Below, one piece after another: positions 62,088 through 64,000 of a stretch of DNA of 64,000 bases; the first letter of the stretch is position 1, and the number at the start of each line of letters is the position of its first letter. The stretch is from UMGS1663 sp046964515. Lineage in GTDB: Bacteria > Bacillota > Clostridia > TANB77 > CAG-508. The notes beneath the pieces were generated by a model that worked only from the letters and a program-made list of their open reading frames with translations, ran no database searches and was not told where the DNA came from. Position numbers and translations under genes: made by a program. Location of the stretch: positions 186,001 through 250,000 of the forward strand of contig JBKUYM010000002.1 in NCBI GenBank assembly GCA_046964515.1, given 5' to 3'.

Positions 62088-62116
62088 ATAATAACATATT
62101 TATTTACATAATACAA
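62088..62116 (-). promoter_or_regulatory. Promoter of the micro-ORF transcript
   Basis: On the minus strand TTGTAT, 17-base spacer, TATTAT, about 50 bases before micro-ORF 1. Confidence 0.75.
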
Positions 62117-62165
62117 GTAAAAAATGAAAAAATTTTAAATTTATGAAAAGAATGGGAAGAAATAC

Positions 62166-62194
62166 TTGAAAACTCACAATACTTGGTATAAAAT
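62166..62194 (+). promoter_or_regulatory. Promoter of gap-pgk
   Basis: TTGAAA, 17-base spacer, TAAAAT (or TATAAA with 15). Confidence 0.7.
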
Positions 62195-62237
62195 AGCAGT
62201 GTTAAAACAATAATAAATTGTAAGGAGGAAATTGAAA

Positions 62238-63248
62238 ATGACAGTTAAAATTGGAATCAATGGTTTTGGAAGAATTGGAAATTTAGCTTTCCAAGCAGCT
62301 TTAAAAAATGATAAGGTAGAGGTTGTTGCTATTAACGATCCTTTTATTACTGCAGATTATATGGCATATATGGTAAAGTATGATACTGTACATGGAAAAT
62401 TTGATGGAGAAGTATCTGCTACAGAAAATACAATTGTGGTAAATGGAAAAGAAATAAAAGTATATAATGAAATGGACCCTGCTAATATTCCATGGGGAAA
62501 AGACGGTGTAGAATATGTTTTAGAATGTTCAGGTGTATTTACAACTATGGAAAAAGCAGAAGCACATTTAAAAGGTGGCGCAAAGAAAGTAGTAATTAGT
62601 GCACCATCTAAAGATGCACCTATGTTTGTTATGGGTGTTAATCATGAAAAATATGAAAGTAGTATGAACATTGTATCTAATGCTTCTTGTACAACAAATT
62701 GTTTAGCACCACTTGCTAAAGTTATTCATGATAACTTTGGTATTGTAGATGGTTTAATGACAACCGTGCATTCTACTACTGCTACACAAAAAACAGTAGA
62801 TGGTGCATCTAAAAAAGATTGGAGAGGCGGAAGAGCAGCTTCTGCAAATATTATTCCTTCTTCAACAGGTGCTGCTAAAGCTGTAGGAAAAGTTATTCCA
62901 GATTTAAATGGAAAATTAACAGGTATGGCATTTAGAGTACCAACAGTAGATGTTTCAGTAGTAGACTTAACTTGTAATTTAGCAAAACCTACCACTATGG
63001 AAGAAATTTGCAAAGTTATGAAAGCTGCATCTGAAAATGAAATGAAAGGTATTATTGAATATACAGAAGATGCAGTTGTTTCATCAGATTTTATCAATGA
63101 TGAGCATACCTCTATCTTTGATGCTACAGCAGGTATTCAATTAACAGATACTTTTGTAAAGTTAATTGCTTGGTATGATAATGAATGGGGCTATTCTAAT
63201 AAATTAGTAGACCTTGCGGTTTATATGTCATCAGTAGATCACAAATAA
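62238..63248 (+). CDS. gap: Glyceraldehyde-3-phosphate dehydrogenase, type I
   Basis: A 336-residue glycolytic enzyme. The NAD-binding GINGFGRIGNLAFQ N-terminus and the catalytic Cys in SNASCTTNCLAPLAK (near residue 151) are intact; the C-terminal YDNEWGYSNK is conserved. ATG 62238 is chosen over TTG 62232 by spacing to taaggagg. It makes 1,3-bisphosphoglycerate for Pgk, encoded next. Confidence 0.97.
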   Translation: MTVKIGINGFGRIGNLAFQAALKNDKVEVVAINDPFITADYMAYMVKYDTVHGKFDGEVSATENTIVVNGKEIKVYNEMDPANIPWGKDGVEYVLECSGVFTTMEKAEAHLKGGAKKVVISAPSKDAPMFVMGVNHEKYESSMNIVSNASCTTNCLAPLAKVIHDNFGIVDGLMTTVHSTTATQKTVDGASKKDWRGGRAASANIIPSSTGAAKAVGKVIPDLNGKLTGMAFRVPTVDVSVVDLTCNLAKPTTMEEICKVMKAASENEMKGIIEYTEDAVVSSDFINDEHTSIFDATAGIQLTDTFVKLIAWYDNEWGYSNKLVDLAVYMSSVDHK

Positions 63249-63261
63249 ATAGAAAAAAAGT

Positions 63262-63291
63262 AAAGTTGGAAAAAGTTATTTTTCCAACTTT
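63262..63291. promoter_or_regulatory. 13-bp hairpin between gap and pgk
   Basis: aaagttggaaaaa, loop gtta, tttttccaacttt. No T-run follows, so it more likely protects the gap end of a processed message than terminates. Confidence 0.65.
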
Positions 63292-63329
63292 GAACCCTGC
63301 AAAAAAACAAAAAAGGAGGCAAATTTTAT

Positions 63330-64000
63330 ATGCATAAGAAAACTGTAAAAGATATCGATGTAAAAAATAAAAAAGTATTAGTAAGATGTGATTTTAATGT
63401 ACCATTAGAAAATGGAGTCATTACGGACAATCGTAGAATTGTAGGAGCACTTCCAACTATACAATATTTGCTAGAACAAGATTGTAAAGTTATTCTGTGT
63501 TCTCATTTAGGAAGACCAAAAGGAGAAGTAAAAAAGGAATATTCTTTACTTCCAGTAGCAAAAGAATTGAGTAGATTATTGGGAAAAGAGGTTACTTTAG
63601 CAGAAGATGTAACAGGTCCTAGTGCACAAGCTTTGACTAGCAATATGCAAGCAGGAGATATTGTCTTATTAGAAAATGTTCGTTTTGATCCAAGAGAAGA
63701 AAAGAATGAAGATAGTTTGTCAAAAGAATTGGCAAGTATGGCACAAATCTATGTTAATGATGCTTTTGGTACTGCTCATAGAGCACATAGTTCTACGGCA
63801 GGTGTAGCTCAATATTTGCCAGCAGTATCGGGATTTTTAATTGAAAAAGAATTAAACTTCCTAGGGGCTAGCTTAGAAAATCCTAAAAGACCTTTTGTGG
63901 CTATTTTAGGAGGAAAGAAAGTTTCTGATAAAATAGCGGTTATCGATAGTTTGTTAGAAAAAGTAGATACTTTAATCATTGCAGGCGGTATGGCGTATAC
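63330..64000 (+). CDS. pgk: Phosphoglycerate kinase (3' end beyond window)
   Basis: The first 223 residues of Pgk, still open at the window end. VLVRCDFNVPLENG (near residue 16), HLGRPKG (near 59), LLENVRF (near 112) and the NDAFGTAHRAHSSTAG segment (near 148) are typical. It uses 1,3-bisphosphoglycerate and ADP to make ATP. RBS aaggagg precedes the ATG. About 170 residues are missing only because the window stops. Confidence 0.96.
   Translation, partial: MHKKTVKDIDVKNKKVLVRCDFNVPLENGVITDNRRIVGALPTIQYLLEQDCKVILCSHLGRPKGEVKKEYSLLPVAKELSRLLGKEVTLAEDVTGPSAQALTSNMQAGDIVLLENVRFDPREEKNEDSLSKELASMAQIYVNDAFGTAHRAHSSTAGVAQYLPAVSGFLIEKELNFLGASLENPKRPFVAILGGKKVSDKIAVIDSLLEKVDTLIIAGGMAY

Overview
The window comes from a very AT-rich, low-GC Gram-positive chromosome. 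The gene content and order (nusA-infB cluster, hrcA-grpE-dnaK-dnaJ with CIRCE, Asp23/AmaP cluster, T-box before pheST, WhiA, RemA, DisA, SpoVT behind a sigma-G-like promoter) point to a spore-forming anaerobe of the Clostridia, probably an uncultured host-associated lineage. That assignment is inference; no rRNA gene is present.

Layout. 1-8.7 kb: beta-CASP nuclease, GH15 glycosidase, a REP-associated transposase (RAYT) with flanking repeats, radA-disA, a membrane-anchored cyclophilin, dCMP deaminase. 8.7-12.2 kb: mutS2 and a small accessory gene on the minus strand. 12.2-20.1 kb: rimP-nusA-rnpM-L7Ae-infB-rbfA-nrnA-truB. 20.2-25.1 kb: 6S RNA, prmC, whiA, an insertion that duplicated the first codons of hemW, hemW. 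25.2-30.1 kb: CIRCE heat-shock operon. 30.1-38.9 kb: rsmE, yicC, remA, rpoZ, gmk, priA, def, fmt with small accessory genes between. 39.6-45.7 kb: Asp23/AmaP, nusB, xseA/B, fhs. 45.8-52.6 kb: second RAYT, groESL, T-box pheST. 53-60.6 kb: recD2, comF, a KAP-type NTPase next to a soluble ABC ATPase. 60.7-64 kb: spoVT, small genes, gap-pgk.

Main result. Three conserved genes, rnpM (ylxR), priA and recD2, are each broken by one +1 frameshift. In all three the break lies at an in-frame CGG codon, and skipping its C gives a GGN codon for a conserved glycine (GRGAY in RnpM, GSGKT of Walker A in PriA, the GDTL segment in RecD2). My manual scan found no other in-frame CGG in any conserved gene of the window, although the trinucleotide is common out of frame (NCG-G, NNC-GG). 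The simplest reading is that CGG is unassigned or starved in this organism and acts as a +1 frameshift codon.

A few small, isolated, probably acquired genes (11.3, 30.2, 34.3, 34.6 and 39.0 kb, plus three micro-ORFs near 62 kb) do contain in-frame CGG. In most of them a +1 shift at CGG would terminate translation almost at once. CGG may therefore act as a barrier or switch for foreign genes.

Other notable features: two RAYT transposases with two dispersed palindromic repeat families (including a perfect 54-bp palindrome), a pair of consensus divergent promoters whose -35 boxes form one palindrome, and an Asn/Gln/Tyr-rich prion-like segment inside IF2.
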